Positions 1-9,740 are shown, numbered from the stretch's first letter. The stretch is 64,000 bases of DNA from Sulfurimonas paralvinellae (GCF_014905135.1 NZ_CP041406.1:434001-498000), one strand, 5' to 3'. A program made the numbers and translations. Notes: generated by a model not told the origin, from the sequence alone.

Positions 1-1
1 A

Positions 2-571
2 AACTATGCCATCGATGCATCTACTGGAACAGTGACGCTCACAGCAGCAGGCGCAGCCGTAGTCAATGGTGGTGGCAATCTTCCAGACTTTACTGTAACA
101 GCAGCCTCTACAACAGGACAAACTTCCTCTGCTACAGCCAATGTAAACCCAGCCGATACCGATACAAATGAGCCATTAACATTAACAGTGACTCCGGTAG
201 ACGGTCCATTCGTAGAAGACAGCACAAACGCAGGCGATACAGTAGCAACATCCACTGCAAATGACCCTGACGGCGGCGATATCACCTACACAATAGATGA
301 CACAACAAACTATGCCATCGATGCATCTACTGGAACAGTGACGCTCACAGCAGCAGGCGCAGCCGTAGTCAATGGTGGTGGCAATCTTCCAGACTTTACT
401 GTAACAGCAGCCTCTACAACAGGACAAACTTCCTCTGCTACAGCCAATGTAAACCCAGCCGATACCGATACAAATGAGCCATTAACATTAACAGTGACTC
501 CGGTAGACGGTCCATTCGTAGAAGACAGCAAAAACGCAGGCGATACAGTAGCAACATCCACTGCCAAATGA
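2..571 (+). CDS. Giant repeat adhesin, upstream fragment (partial, interrupted)
   Basis: This is an open stretch of the same tandem-repeat protein that continues to 5489. It runs off the left edge, so the true start is outside the window. It encodes nearly two copies of a roughly 102-residue unit containing PVDGPFVEDS and ITYTIDD motifs, a beta-rich cadherin/VCBS-like pattern rich in Thr, Asp and Ala. Reading stops at 569-571 only because one extra C near 565 shifts the frame relative to every clean copy downstream. I read the stop as an artefact or a recent mutation rather than a real end of gene. Confidence is high that it is part of the adhesin, low that it is a separate product. Confidence 0.6.
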   Translation, partial: NYAIDASTGTVTLTAAGAAVVNGGGNLPDFTVTAASTTGQTSSATANVNPADTDTNEPLTLTVTPVDGPFVEDSTNAGDTVATSTANDPDGGDITYTIDDTTNYAIDASTGTVTLTAAGAAVVNGGGNLPDFTVTAASTTGQTSSATANVNPADTDTNEPLTLTVTPVDGPFVEDSKNAGDTVATSTAK

Positions 572-1060
572 CCCTGACGGCGGCGATATCACCTACCAAT
601 AGATGACACAACAACAAACTATGCCATCGATGCATCTACTGGAACAGGACGCTCACAGCAGCAGGCGCAGCCGTAGTCAATGGTGGTGGCAATCTTCCAG
701 ACTTTACTGTAACAGCAGCCTCTACAACAGGGACAAACTTCCTCTGCTACAGCCAATGTAACCCAGCCGATACCGATACAAATGAGCCATTAACATTAAC
801 AGTGACTCCGGTAGACGGTCCATTCGTAGAAGACAGCACAACGCAGGCGATACAGTAGCAACATCCACTGCAAATGACCCTGACGGCGGCGATATCACCT
901 ACACAATAGATGACACAACAAACTATGCCATCGATGCATCTACTGGAACAGTGACGCTCACAGCAGCAGGCGCAGCCGTAGTCAATGGTGGTGCAATCTT
1001 CCAGACTTTACTGTAACAGCAGCCTCTACAACAGGACAAACTTCCTCTGCTAGCCAATGT
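560..1060 (+). other. Cluster of frame-breaking indels inside the repeat array
   Basis: Compared with the clean units, this stretch carries an extra C near 565, a lost A near 596, three extra bases near 611, TG lost near 648, an extra G near 731, single A losses near 761 and 841, a lost G near 993 and CA lost near 1051. Almost all are one- or two-base length changes, many in short homopolymers. They break the frame several times within two units while the following ten units are perfect. This looks more like consensus error in a collapsed or thinly covered repeat than gene decay. Confidence 0.7.
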
Positions 1061-1103
1061 AAACCCAGCCGATACCGATACAAATGAGCCATTAACATTA
1101 ACA

Positions 1104-4100
1104 GTGACTCCGGTAGACGGTCCATTCGTAGAAGACAGCACAAACGCAGGCGATACAGTAGCAACATCCACTGCAAATGACCCTGACGGCGGCGATATCA
1201 CCTACACAATAGATGACACAACAAACTATGCCATCGATGCATCTACTGGAACAGTGACGCTCACAGCAGCAGGCGCAGCCGTAGTCAATGGTGGTGGCAA
1301 TCTTCCAGACTTTACTGTAACAGCAGCCTCTACAACAGGACAAACTTCCTCTGCTACAGCCAATGTAAACCCAGCCGATACCGATACAAATGAGCCATTA
1401 ACATTAACAGTGACTCCGGTAGACGGTCCATTCGTAGAAGACAGCACAAACGCAGGCGATACAGTAGCAACATCCACTGCAAATGACCCTGACGGCGGCG
1501 ATATCACCTACACAATAGATGACACAACAAACTATGCCATCGATGCATCTACTGGAACAGTGACGCTCACAGCAGCAGGCGCAGCCGTAGTCAATGGTGG
1601 TGGCAATCTTCCAGACTTTACTGTAACAGCAGCCTCTACAACAGGACAAACTTCCTCTGCTACAGCCAATGTAAACCCAGCCGATACCGATACAAATGAG
1701 CCATTAACATTAACAGTGACTCCGGTAGACGGTCCATTCGTAGAAGACAGCACAAACGCAGGCGATACAGTAGCAACATCCACTGCAAATGACCCTGACG
1801 GCGGCGATATCACCTACACAATAGATGACACAACAAACTATGCCATCGATGCATCTACTGGAACAGTGACGCTCACAGCAGCAGGCGCAGCCGTAGTCAA
1901 TGGTGGTGGCAATCTTCCAGACTTTACTGTAACAGCAGCCTCTACAACAGGACAAACTTCCTCTGCTACAGCCAATGTAAACCCAGCCGATACCGATACA
2001 AATGAGCCATTAACATTAACAGTGACTCCGGTAGACGGTCCATTCGTAGAAGACAGCACAAACGCAGGCGATACAGTAGCAACATCCACTGCAAATGACC
2101 CTGACGGCGGCGATATCACCTACACAATAGATGACACAACAAACTATGCCATCGATGCATCTACTGGAACAGTGACGCTCACAGCAGCAGGCGCAGCCGT
2201 AGTCAATGGTGGTGGCAATCTTCCAGACTTTACTGTAACAGCAGCCTCTACAACAGGACAAACTTCCTCTGCTACAGCCAATGTAAACCCAGCCGATACC
2301 GATACAAATGAGCCATTAACATTAACAGTGACTCCGGTAGACGGTCCATTCGTAGAAGACAGCACAAACGCAGGCGATACAGTAGCAACATCCACTGCAA
2401 ATGACCCTGACGGCGGCGATATCACCTACACAATAGATGACACAACAAACTATGCCATCGATGCATCTACTGGAACAGTGACGCTCACAGCAGCAGGCGC
2501 AGCCGTAGTCAATGGTGGTGGCAATCTTCCAGACTTTACTGTAACAGCAGCCTCTACAACAGGACAAACTTCCTCTGCTACAGCCAATGTAAACCCAGCC
2601 GATACCGATACAAATGAGCCATTAACATTAACAGTGACTCCGGTAGACGGTCCATTCGTAGAAGACAGCACAAACGCAGGCGATACAGTAGCAACATCCA
2701 CTGCAAATGACCCTGACGGCGGCGATATCACCTACACAATAGATGACACAACAAACTATGCCATCGATGCATCTACTGGAACAGTGACGCTCACAGCAGC
2801 AGGCGCAGCCGTAGTCAATGGTGGTGGCAATCTTCCAGACTTTACTGTAACAGCAGCCTCTACAACAGGACAAACTTCCTCTGCTACAGCCAATGTAAAC
2901 CCAGCCGATACCGATACAAATGAGCCATTAACATTAACAGTGACTCCGGTAGACGGTCCATTCGTAGAAGACAGCACAAACGCAGGCGATACAGTAGCAA
3001 CATCCACTGCAAATGACCCTGACGGCGGCGATATCACCTACACAATAGATGACACAACAAACTATGCCATCGATGCATCTACTGGAACAGTGACGCTCAC
3101 AGCAGCAGGCGCAGCCGTAGTCAATGGTGGTGGCAATCTTCCAGACTTTACTGTAACAGCAGCCTCTACAACAGGACAAACTTCCTCTGCTACAGCCAAT
3201 GTAAACCCAGCCGATACCGATACAAATGAGCCATTAACATTAACAGTGACTCCGGTAGACGGTCCATTCGTAGAAGACAGCACAAACGCAGGCGATACAG
3301 TAGCAACATCCACTGCAAATGACCCTGACGGCGGCGATATCACCTACACAATAGATGACACAACAAACTATGCCATCGATGCATCTACTGGAACAGTGAC
3401 GCTCACAGCAGCAGGCGCAGCCGTAGTCAATGGTGGTGGCAATCTTCCAGACTTTACTGTAACAGCAGCCTCTACAACAGGACAAACTTCCTCTGCTACA
3501 GCCAATGTAAACCCAGCCGATACCGATACAAATGAGCCATTAACATTAACAGTGACTCCGGTAGACGGTCCATTCGTAGAAGACAGCACAAACGCAGGCG
3601 ATACAGTAGCAACATCCACTGCAAATGACCCTGACGGCGGCGATATCACCTACACAATAGATGACACAACAAACTATGCCATCGATGCATCTACTGGAAC
3701 AGTGACGCTCACAGCAGCAGGCGCAGCCGTAGTCAATGGTGGTGGCAATCTTCCAGACTTTACTGTAACAGCAGCCTCTACAACAGGACAAACTTCCTCT
3801 GCTACAGCCAATGTAAACCCAGCCGATACCGATACAAATGAGCCATTAACATTAACAGTGACTCCGGTAGACGGTCCATTCGTAGAAGACAGCACAAACG
3901 CAGGCGATACAGTAGCAACATCCACTGCAAATGACCCTGACGGCGGCGATATCACCTACACAATAGATGACACAACAAACTATGCCATCGATGCATCTAC
4001 TGGAACAGTGACGCTCACAGCAGCAGGCGCAGCCGTAGTCAATGGTGGTGGCAATCTTCCAGACTTTACTGTAACAGCAGCCTCTACAACAGGACAAACT

Positions 4101-5489
4101 TCCTCTGCTACAGCCAATGTAAACCCAGCCGATACAACTCCTAACGATAACCCTCCTGTTGCAGTAGATGATATAATCTTAACTACTGTCGATGAAGGTG
4201 ATGTAATATCTATTGCACAAGGGATATTAACGAGAAATGATTATGATTTAGATTTGAGTGATTTAAATATTACAAATACATATAATGCTCAAGCAGGAAA
4301 TGTAAGTGGTGTAAATCCTGTTTCTTTTATCGATCAATCTTCATTTGGTCTATTGGCACAGTCAGCGGATAATACGCTTGAACAACCTGCAGATTCTGAA
4401 GCTAATCCTTTAAATAATGATATTGCACATGCGGTGGAAATTTCAAGAGCTCAGTTTGGTCAAGTTAGCAGTGCTCAATCAGGAGAAGTAGGTGATTCAA
4501 GTTTACCAAGTTTTAAATGGACTGGTTATATTGATGATGATGGCTCTACACGTGATAGAACAGATCAAGATTTTATTAAAGTTTATTTATATGCTGGGGA
4601 AAAAATTGTTTTAGATATCGATAATGGAGATGATGGGGATAGAGATACTGGGATAGATGATCAAGATGTAGATACATATCTGGTTTTATATGATGCTCAA
4701 GGTAATGAATTAGCAAGAAATGATGATGCTTCTGCTGATTTAGGCGGAACTGGTTCTACAGATAGTGATTATCATCATGGGACATCTCTTGATGCTTATT
4801 TAGAGCATACAGTAACACAAGATGGTTATTATTATGTTGATGCTACTGCATGGGATAATTCTAACAATGGTATTTCAGATGATGATGGAAAATATGATTT
4901 ATGGATCTCTATAGACCCTGTTCCAGGTACTGACTTAGCAACATTTGATTATGACATTAGTGATGGAAAAAGTTCGGATTCTGCTACTGTAAGTGTTGAT
5001 ACCATAGCAGATTCAAATCAAATAGATGGAACAGATAGTAATGAGATACTTATAGGAACTGTTGGTGTTGTTGATACTCTGAATGGCGGGGGTGGAGATG
5101 ATGAGATTGTTGTTGATGGAACAGATATAGTGGATGGTGGTACAGGTTTTGATACAGTTCATATTGATACAGCTATTACTCTTGATACGACAACAACATT
5201 GGATTTTAGTAAGTTAGATAACATAGAAAAAATTGATTTTTCCACTAATAGTCATAATGATACAATAACAAATTTATCCTTAGATGATGTTCTTGACATG
5301 ACAGATACCAATAATACGCTTGAAATTACAGGTGACAGTGCAGATCAGGTAAATGTCGATACAAGTGGATGGACTCAACAGAGTGCTGTAGATGATGGTA
5401 CTGTGACAACATATACATATTCAAATGATTCTACATCAGACAGTGTTACACTCATTGTAGATGACAATTTGCAAAATTCAGGTTTATAA
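1104..5489 (+). CDS. Giant repetitive surface adhesin with RTX-like C-terminus (partial)
   Basis: The 1461-residue readable part begins at an internal GTG inside a repeat, so it is the C-terminal part of a much larger protein. Residues 1 to about 1010 are ten near-identical 102-residue cadherin/VCBS-like repeats. Next come a divergent cadherin-like segment (PPVAVDDIILTT), a region resembling the pre-peptidase C-terminal (PPC) beta-sandwich at about 1125-1265 (YLYAGEKIVLDI, DTYLVLYDAQG), and Asp/Gly-rich RTX-like calcium-binding motifs (LNGGGGDDEI, VDGGTGFDTV) at about 1315-1345. Acidic repeats plus RTX motifs near the C-terminus are typical of LapA-type adhesins exported by type I secretion, so a cell-surface or biofilm role is inferred. 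No type I secretion genes are in this window. The unique C-terminal DNA is visibly more AT-rich than the repeats. Confidence 0.75.
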   Translation: MTPVDGPFVEDSTNAGDTVATSTANDPDGGDITYTIDDTTNYAIDASTGTVTLTAAGAAVVNGGGNLPDFTVTAASTTGQTSSATANVNPADTDTNEPLTLTVTPVDGPFVEDSTNAGDTVATSTANDPDGGDITYTIDDTTNYAIDASTGTVTLTAAGAAVVNGGGNLPDFTVTAASTTGQTSSATANVNPADTDTNEPLTLTVTPVDGPFVEDSTNAGDTVATSTANDPDGGDITYTIDDTTNYAIDASTGTVTLTAAGAAVVNGGGNLPDFTVTAASTTGQTSSATANVNPADTDTNEPLTLTVTPVDGPFVEDSTNAGDTVATSTANDPDGGDITYTIDDTTNYAIDASTGTVTLTAAGAAVVNGGGNLPDFTVTAASTTGQTSSATANVNPADTDTNEPLTLTVTPVDGPFVEDSTNAGDTVATSTANDPDGGDITYTIDDTTNYAIDASTGTVTLTAAGAAVVNGGGNLPDFTVTAASTTGQTSSATANVNPADTDTNEPLTLTVTPVDGPFVEDSTNAGDTVATSTANDPDGGDITYTIDDTTNYAIDASTGTVTLTAAGAAVVNGGGNLPDFTVTAASTTGQTSSATANVNPADTDTNEPLTLTVTPVDGPFVEDSTNAGDTVATSTANDPDGGDITYTIDDTTNYAIDASTGTVTLTAAGAAVVNGGGNLPDFTVTAASTTGQTSSATANVNPADTDTNEPLTLTVTPVDGPFVEDSTNAGDTVATSTANDPDGGDITYTIDDTTNYAIDASTGTVTLTAAGAAVVNGGGNLPDFTVTAASTTGQTSSATANVNPADTDTNEPLTLTVTPVDGPFVEDSTNAGDTVATSTANDPDGGDITYTIDDTTNYAIDASTGTVTLTAAGAAVVNGGGNLPDFTVTAASTTGQTSSATANVNPADTDTNEPLTLTVTPVDGPFVEDSTNAGDTVATSTANDPDGGDITYTIDDTTNYAIDASTGTVTLTAAGAAVVNGGGNLPDFTVTAASTTGQTSSATANVNPADTTPNDNPPVAVDDIILTTVDEGDVISIAQGILTRNDYDLDLSDLNITNTYNAQAGNVSGVNPVSFIDQSSFGLLAQSADNTLEQPADSEANPLNNDIAHAVEISRAQFGQVSSAQSGEVGDSSLPSFKWTGYIDDDGSTRDRTDQDFIKVYLYAGEKIVLDIDNGDDGDRDTGIDDQDVDTYLVLYDAQGNELARNDDASADLGGTGSTDSDYHHGTSLDAYLEHTVTQDGYYYVDATAWDNSNNGISDDDGKYDLWISIDPVPGTDLATFDYDISDGKSSDSATVSVDTIADSNQIDGTDSNEILIGTVGVVDTLNGGGGDDEIVVDGTDIVDGGTGFDTVHIDTAITLDTTTTLDFSKLDNIEKIDFSTNSHNDTITNLSLDDVLDMTDTNNTLEITGDSADQVNVDTSGWTQQSAVDDGTVTTYTYSNDSTSDSVTLIVDDNLQNSGL

Positions 5490-5540
5490 AATAACCTCTA
5501 TTTTGCTACAATTTGATAGTTAAAATAAAGGTCAGTCACT

Positions 5541-6215
5541 ATGAGTGCAAATATCGTCATTGTAGAAGATGAAGAGGATCTCCTTGAACTTTTAGAGTAT
5601 CATTTAGAAAAAGAGGGGTTTGAAACTACTGGGTTTTTAAATACGAAAACGGTAGCGCAGATGCTTGAAGAAGAAGATGTTGACCTGCTCATTATGGATA
5701 GAAACCTTCCCGGAGTGGAGGGGAGTGAGTTTGTTAAAGGGCTGCGTGAGGATGGCTTTGACACTCCTGTTATCTTTTTGAGTGCAAAAGACAGTGATGA
5801 AGACATAGAAGAAGGCTTTGTGCGAGGCGGAGATGATTACATCACAAAACCTTTCAATATGAAAGAACTTCTTTTACGTGTCCGTTCTGTTTTGAAAAGA
5901 ACTTCAAAAAAAGTAAGTAGCGGGAAGTTGCATTTTAGAGATCTGGTTCTTGATAATGACACAAGAGAGGTCTTTGTCGATGGTAAGAATATTGAAGTTA
6001 CGAAACTTGAGTTTGATCTTTTGAGTGAATTTATCAAAAATAAAAACTCGGTACTAGAGCGTGATTATCTACTGGAGAATGTCTGGGGAGACAGTGAAAA
6101 TTATCAATATAAGACTGTCAATGTAGCGATTAACAGACTGAAAGAAAAAATAGACCCTGATAAATCAAAAGATTATATTCAGACGGTTCGGGGGGTTGGT
6201 TACAAGCTGTGTTAA
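5541..6215 (+). CDS. OmpR/PhoB-family response regulator
   Basis: This 224-residue cytoplasmic transcription factor has an N-terminal receiver domain (about 1-120) with the acidic pocket near residues 9-11, the phosphoacceptor Asp53 in LIMDRNLPG, and a Lys in the YITKPF motif. A C-terminal winged-helix DNA-binding domain follows (about 125-224), ending in the usual VRGVGYKL motif. Length and order are standard for the family. It overlaps the next gene by 7 bp, where a histidine kinase would be expected, but that gene codes only for a membrane sensor stub. The signal and target genes cannot be read from the sequence. It could be driven by a kinase elsewhere. Confidence 0.9.
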   Translation: MSANIVIVEDEEDLLELLEYHLEKEGFETTGFLNTKTVAQMLEEEDVDLLIMDRNLPGVEGSEFVKGLREDGFDTPVIFLSAKDSDEDIEEGFVRGGDDYITKPFNMKELLLRVRSVLKRTSKKVSSGKLHFRDLVLDNDTREVFVDGKNIEVTKLEFDLLSEFIKNKNSVLERDYLLENVWGDSENYQYKTVNVAINRLKEKIDPDKSKDYIQTVRGVGYKLC

Positions 6216-6574
6216 AGTTAGAAAGTGAGCTTTTCAAAAAGACAGTAATTATCTACACTCTGATCTTTTCTCTGTTTATTGGGTTTACTTTTTTTGTACT
6301 CTTATTTTTTTTAGAGTCTGAAGCTGCTTTTTATGTGGGCGCTGCGATCAGTGTCGTATTTGTTCTGCTTTCACTGCTTTTCTTTCTTTTTTTAGGACGT
6401 TATTTTAAAAATATTGCGGCTGATATGGAAGCATTGATGGAGTACACGAATGCTATCAATGAAAAAGAGTACACTGCAGAAGTAAAGATAATGCACTTTG
6501 TCGAGTTTTTGCAACTCTCTGTGCTTTTAAAAAACATCGCCAAGAGGCTGCATCAAAAAAAGAAAAAGTCTTAA
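6209..6574 (+). CDS. Sensor-like membrane protein lacking kinase core
   Basis: A GTG start at 6209 overlaps the regulator stop by 7 bp, which suggests translational coupling. The 121-residue product has two transmembrane helices (about 10-34 and 40-65) with almost no periplasmic loop, then a HAMP-like or coiled-coil cytoplasmic tail ending in a Lys-rich stretch. The layout matches the first third of a small histidine kinase such as the one at 45953, but there is no His box, N box or glycine box. It ends on a TTAA shared with the stop of dnaX on the other strand. It may be a truncated kinase or a kinase-less membrane partner of the regulator. Confidence 0.7.
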   Translation: MLKLESELFKKTVIIYTLIFSLFIGFTFFVLLFFLESEAAFYVGAAISVVFVLLSLLFFLFLGRYFKNIAADMEALMEYTNAINEKEYTAEVKIMHFVEFLQLSVLLKNIAKRLHQKKKKS

Positions 6575-8319
6575 ATCTTCGACTGAACAGTTACCTTTTT
6601 AGCTTCAAACATCTCTATGGCTTTTTGCACCATTGGCTCTTTTGTAATGTCTGTGCCGTCACGCTCATCCTGAATGGAAGACTCGGCGCAGTTTGTAACA
6701 CAGCTCGCACCGCCGCCGGCTTCTATATCTTCAACTGTTGACGCACTTTGTCCGCCTTGTGGTTGTGTTTGCTCTTGGGGCATAGTTTCTTCTGGTTTTT
6801 CTTTTACAGGGTTGGAACAGGCTATACCTTTGATCTGTGTCTCAAAAGAGAAGGTCTCCCGTACCAGCTGTTTGATAACACCGTAACCGTGCTTGAGGCT
6901 CTTTTTGCACGCTTCATCGGCACAGCTTTCCCATGTAAGCACATTGTCTTCATACGAGACAAAGGAAATCTGCTGTTCAAAACACTCACCAAGAGCCGCA
7001 TTTCTGTCTTTTATCTTTGCGACGAGTTCATTGAATTTTGCAAGAGCGGGATCACTTCTATTTTCTTGTTGGTGCATTGGCTCATCTGGTACAATTGTTT
7101 TTTCTTCTTGTGTGATAACCTCCTGTTTCGGTTGGCTTGCTGCAGGAATAGGTTGGGCAATGACGCCGTTCATTTCAGGTGTGGTCTCTTGCAGTTTTAC
7201 CTTTGGTGTCGGTACAGGTGTTTCAGACTGCGTAAGAATTTCCGGACGTGAGACATCTTTTTGGAAGCTCTCTATCATCTGGTCAATCTCACGGATTCGG
7301 AGCGCTTCTATCATCTTGAAAAATATCATACTTAGTACAAATGAACCGTCTGCATTGATACTAAAGAGATATTTCGATTCGCTTAAAATTCTGAAAAATC
7401 TGTCAAGGACAAGGGTTGAAAAGAGGGCGTCTTGGTTATACATCTTCTCTTTTAAAAATGCTATCAGCTCATCGACGACCATCTCGCTCTCATAATCTTC
7501 AAGCACTTTTGTATACGCGACAAGTGCTGCGTAATCTTTGGCAAAAACAGCGTCGAAGATCTGTGCAATGAATTTAGGGTCAACTAGCCCCAGCATATCG
7601 GTAACGGTTCTGACATCGACATGATTTTTGGAGTAGATAATGGCCTGATCGAGCAGCGTGAGCGTGTCACGCAGACTACCGCTGCCGCTTCGTGCAAGGA
7701 TCTCAAGTGCATCGTGTTCATAGCTGATGCCCTCAAGGTTTAAGATGTGTGCCAAGTGGTCGACTATCTTGTTTGTTGCAATGCTCTTAAATCGAAAATG
7801 CTGCGTTCGGCTAAGAATGGTTGCCGGAAGTTTGAGCGGATCGGTCGTAGCAAGAATGAACTTGACATACTCAGGCGGCTCTTCAAGCGTTTTTAGCAGG
7901 GCATTAAAGGCCTCTTTTGTGAGCATATGCACTTCATCGATGATGAAGATCTTGTAACGTGCGGCAGCCGGTTTGTATTTAGTCTGCTCTATGAGGTCTC
8001 GAATATCGTCTATCTTGCGTGAGGAAGCACCGTCCATCTCGATGATGTCCATGTGCCGTCCCTCTTTTGCCATGATGCAGTTGGAGCATTTGTCACAGGG
8101 TTGATGACTCATTCCCTCTTCACAGATAAGCGCTTTTGCAAAGATACGGGCTGTTGAAGTCTTACCGCTGCCTCGAAGTCCGGAAAAGAGGTATGCGTGA
8201 GAGAGGCGGTTGGCATCAAGTGCCAAAGAGAGTGTCTGCGCAATAGTTTCTTGACCAATAAGTTCATCAAAATTCGACGGACGATATTTTCGTGCTAATA
8301 CTTCATGTGCTTCTTGCAA
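6571..8319 (-). CDS. dnaX: DNA polymerase III subunit gamma/tau
   Basis: The clamp-loader ATPase loads the sliding clamp at the replication fork. The N-terminal AAA+ domain has Walker A GLRGSGKTSTA, a four-cysteine zinc module (CEEG...CDKCSNC), Walker B-type DEVHML and the SRTQHFRF sensor region. The rest is a collar domain and a Gln/Pro-rich tail. I chose the TTG at 8319, giving 582 residues that begin with QEAHEVLARKYRP after the start, because AGAGGAG lies 7 bases upstream. A longer reading to an ATG at 8376 adds 19 residues that do not fit the family. No clear frameshift signal for a gamma form was recognised. The gene is convergent with the sensor fragment. Confidence 0.95.
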   Translation of the reverse strand: MQEAHEVLARKYRPSNFDELIGQETIAQTLSLALDANRLSHAYLFSGLRGSGKTSTARIFAKALICEEGMSHQPCDKCSNCIMAKEGRHMDIIEMDGASSRKIDDIRDLIEQTKYKPAAARYKIFIIDEVHMLTKEAFNALLKTLEEPPEYVKFILATTDPLKLPATILSRTQHFRFKSIATNKIVDHLAHILNLEGISYEHDALEILARSGSGSLRDTLTLLDQAIIYSKNHVDVRTVTDMLGLVDPKFIAQIFDAVFAKDYAALVAYTKVLEDYESEMVVDELIAFLKEKMYNQDALFSTLVLDRFFRILSESKYLFSINADGSFVLSMIFFKMIEALRIREIDQMIESFQKDVSRPEILTQSETPVPTPKVKLQETTPEMNGVIAQPIPAASQPKQEVITQEEKTIVPDEPMHQQENRSDPALAKFNELVAKIKDRNAALGECFEQQISFVSYEDNVLTWESCADEACKKSLKHGYGVIKQLVRETFSFETQIKGIACSNPVKEKPEETMPQEQTQPQGGQSASTVEDIEAGGGASCVTNCAESSIQDERDGTDITKEPMVQKAIEMFEAKKVTVQSKI

Positions 8320-8390
8320 AATGAGAACTCCTCTAGTTATTAAAAAGATTTTATCATTTATAGAGTTAAAAAACACTATAATTATCTACA

Positions 8391-9740
8391 ATGAAAAAAT
8401 TTAATGAATTACGTGCACAAAACAATCAGTTTATATATAAATCTTATAAAATTTCAAAAAATGAAACGGAAATCTCTTTAGAGTTTCACTATCAACTCAA
8501 AGAACAAGAGCAGACAACGGATTTTCATCACCGACTTGTCTTGCCAAAAGATGAGAAGATCGTGACAGAGACAAATATGGACAATATAGTTTTTCATATA
8601 GGTCTTGCCGAAGCGATAAGCTACTATAAAATAGCAGTGCCGCAAACCTTCATTATTGAGTGCGGGAATCTCTGCGAGTCGCAAAAAAAGTGGTTTCAAA
8701 AGCTCTATTTTAACGGTCTTGGTGAGTTTATCTATCTTAACAAGATCGAAGTGACACAAGATGACCTCGTAGAGTTCATCGCTTTGCCGACAGAGGGTTT
8801 TGCAAAGATAGCAGTGCAGACACGTGAGAACAATATCATTCCAATCGGCGGCGGAAAAGATTCGCTTGTGAGTTATGAGCTTTTAAAAGAGGCTTTTCCC
8901 GAGTCGCTGCTTTTTTCCATGAACCCGATCGTCGCTTCAAAAAAGATACTTGACAAACATCCTTCTCACGCAATAGAGCTGCGACGTGAGCTTGATCTTG
9001 AGAAGATATTTGACTTCAACAAGCGGGGCTATCTCAACGGGCATATACCTTTTTCATCCATTGTCGGTTTTATTTCCATCTGGCTTGGACTGCTGACAAA
9101 AACGAAGTACATCGTTCTCTCGAACGAATCAAGTGCCAATGAAGAAAACATCGTTTACAACGGACAAAAAATCAACCATCAGTATTCAAAATCCATAGAG
9201 TTTGAGAATGATTTTCGAGCGTATGTTTCAGAGTATATTACCGAGGATGTGGAGTATTTCAGCTTTTTGCGTCCGCTTGATGAGATACACATTGCCAAGC
9301 TTTTCAGCGTTGAAGCGCGTGAGCACTTTTTTGATTTTCGCAGCTGCAATGTCGGAAGCAAAAAGAATGAGTGGTGCGGCAAGTGTCCGAAGTGTCTCTT
9401 TACCTACATCATGCTCTGCAACTATATCGATGATGCAACGCTGCGTGAGATATTTGGCAAAGATATGCTGGATGACCCTGAACTTCAAGAACTTTTTGAT
9501 GGGCTCAGCCAGAGTGATGCCGTCAAACCTTTTGAGTGCGTGGGAACCTATGATGAAGTCAATTATGCACTCTCGAAAAAGTACAACAGTTACAAAAAAG
9601 AGGAGCTGCCATATCTGCTGAAAAACTATAAGCCGCAAGAGATGCATTATAATCTTGCAGTTGATTACGATGGGCAAAATAATCTGCCGCAAAAATTTAA
9701 AGAGGTGCTGCGTGAGCATGTTGAACGACTTAGTTTCTGA
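8391..9740 (+). CDS. murL: MurL-type UDP-MurNAc-L-Ala-L-Glu epimerase
   Basis: The 449-residue product resembles the MurL family, which epimerises the terminal L-Glu of UDP-MurNAc-L-Ala-L-Glu to D-Glu in cytoplasmic peptidoglycan precursor synthesis. What I see: a PP-loop-like PIGGGKDS motif at residues 151-158, a conserved NESSANEEN segment at about 245-255, and a Cys motif CGKCPKC at about 330. Assignment rests on this motif pattern plus the directly following MurD-type ligase, the pairing known from Xanthomonas MurD2-MurL. A TATAAT box at 8377-8382 ends 8 bases before the ATG and there is no Shine-Dalgarno sequence, so the mRNA may be leaderless. An unrelated PP-loop enzyme is the main alternative. 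Confidence 0.75.
   Translation: MKKFNELRAQNNQFIYKSYKISKNETEISLEFHYQLKEQEQTTDFHHRLVLPKDEKIVTETNMDNIVFHIGLAEAISYYKIAVPQTFIIECGNLCESQKKWFQKLYFNGLGEFIYLNKIEVTQDDLVEFIALPTEGFAKIAVQTRENNIIPIGGGKDSLVSYELLKEAFPESLLFSMNPIVASKKILDKHPSHAIELRRELDLEKIFDFNKRGYLNGHIPFSSIVGFISIWLGLLTKTKYIVLSNESSANEENIVYNGQKINHQYSKSIEFENDFRAYVSEYITEDVEYFSFLRPLDEIHIAKLFSVEAREHFFDFRSCNVGSKKNEWCGKCPKCLFTYIMLCNYIDDATLREIFGKDMLDDPELQELFDGLSQSDAVKPFECVGTYDEVNYALSKKYNSYKKEELPYLLKNYKPQEMHYNLAVDYDGQNNLPQKFKEVLREHVERLSF

Larger units (their letters stand above)
1..4133 (+). repeat. Tandem array of about 13.5 copies of a 306-bp unit
   Basis: The unit restarts at 1, 307, 616, 920, 1223, 1529, 1835, 2141, 2447, 2753, 3059, 3365, 3671 and 3977. 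From 1223 onward the spacing is exactly 306 bp and I see no base differences between copies. The spacings of 309, 304 and 303 bp between 307 and 1223 come from small indels. The array ends within the last unit at about 4133, where unique sequence begins. Because 306 is divisible by 3, each copy adds 102 residues in frame. Such identity implies recent duplication or continuous homogenisation by recombination. Confidence 0.97.

Noticed and set aside
182-4097. Regular open frames of 81-93 residues on the minus strand across the repeat array
   Set aside because: They repeat with the 306-bp period and are shadows of the adhesin coding sequence, with no start signals.
1-4133. Tandem repeats as a possible CRISPR array
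   Set aside because: The unit is 306 bp, codes in frame, and has no variable spacers; it is a protein repeat.
6748-7495. Long plus-strand open frames opposite dnaX
   Set aside because: They are antisense to a well-supported gene and lack family motifs or ribosome binding sites.
8320-8376. ATG at 8376 as the dnaX start
   Set aside because: It adds 19 residues unlike the family, and the TTG at 8319 has a good AGAGGAG at the right distance.
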